Source: an uncultured Saprospiraceae bacterium (GTDB lineage Bacteria; Bacteroidota; Bacteroidia; Chitinophagales; Saprospiraceae). Taken from it: a stretch of DNA of 64,000 nt. The notes under the pieces were generated by a model. That model made no database searches. It saw only the letters and a program-made list of their open reading frames with translations, and was not told the origin of the DNA. The translations under genes and the position numbers were made by a program. The DNA lies in assembly GCA_937139495.1 (NCBI GenBank), contig CAKZQC010000046.1:1-64000 (forward strand). The letters run 5' to 3'. Below are positions 63,892-64,000 of this stretch, in pieces (the stretch's first letter is position 1; every line of letters starts with the position of its first letter).

Positions 63892-64000
63892 TTACCTAAA
63901 TAGCCCCAAACAATCGTTGTAGCGGTTTTTATAGGCTGCTTTCTCGTTTTCAAAATTAAATAGTAGAGTAATTTCGTGTGCTCCTCCTGTGCTTCCTCCC
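63892..64000 (-). CDS. PorP/SprF-family membrane protein, C-terminal fragment (cut by window edge)
   Basis: Seen: the last 35 codons before a TAA at 63894-63892. The peptide begins GGSTGGAHEITLLFNFEN and ends CLGLFR. The G-AHEI-L-F ending strand is typical of the PorP/SprF family, outer-membrane proteins that accompany T9SS and help attach certain cargo such as the SprB adhesin. It lies directly upstream of gldJ on the same strand, which supports the call. Only the end is visible, so family membership rests on this motif and context; any other barrel with a similar last strand is the alternative. Confidence 0.6.
   Translation of the reverse strand, partial: GGSTGGAHEITLLFNFENEKAAYKNRYNDCLGLFR

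Overview
The window is chromosomal DNA from a gliding or T9SS-bearing member of the Bacteroidota. Four things point there: SprA, GldJ and a PorP/SprF C-terminus (type IX secretion and gliding); a SusC/SusD pair; promoters of the phylum-specific form TTTG-N19-TAnnTTTG; and AT-rich intergenic DNA with few Shine-Dalgarno sequences. Large surface proteins and long two-sided hairpin terminators would fit a Saprospira-like lineage, but the species is inference. Almost all genes lie on the minus strand. I saw no phage, insertion sequence, CRISPR array or tRNA gene.

Layout. 1-1562: 5' part of a 16S rRNA gene (minus), fed by four tandem promoters, then a GC-rich palindromic island. 1563-9965: ruvA followed by the giant sprA. 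10151-13488: two YceI-like proteins and a diheme peroxidase. 13785-20462: susC-susD with a divergent beta-helix lipoprotein. 20667-23679: panD, then an O-antigen-ligase-like protein, trmB and a Crp/Fnr regulator. 23830-30014: three tandem secreted beta-propeller paralogues. 30165-36000: nadB, a goose-type lysozyme without signal peptide, a helix-hairpin-helix protein, an outer-membrane barrel and a GSCFA protein. 36096-42017: a voltage-gated cation channel, crcB, a WecA-like transferase, an OmpA/TSP3 lipoprotein and glyS. 42387-47912: a small membrane protein, then a MauG/MbnH-like diheme protein, MbnP-like lipoprotein, Cys-motif protein and TonB-dependent receptor that look like one metal (probably copper) uptake locus. 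47956-50497: recO, then an ECF sigma factor, 73-residue protein and MscS-like channel in a tight operon. 50602-55781: LysM protein, LysE exporter, serine/threonine dehydratase, parE. 56425-64000: outer-membrane barrel, thioester alpha-2-macroglobulin, gldJ and the 3' end of a porP/sprF gene.

Working together. SprA is the outer-membrane channel of T9SS, while GldJ and PorP/SprF belong to the motility and secretion machinery, so both ends of the window carry parts of one apparatus. Many other products are envelope proteins: barrels, lipoproteins, propellers and receptors. The least explained are the propeller trio, the sigma/small-protein/MscS operon and the MbnP/MbnH receptor locus. Promoter -7 boxes help correct several starts, for example sprA and the barrel gene at 34.8 kb, where the longest open frame would begin upstream of the likely transcription start.
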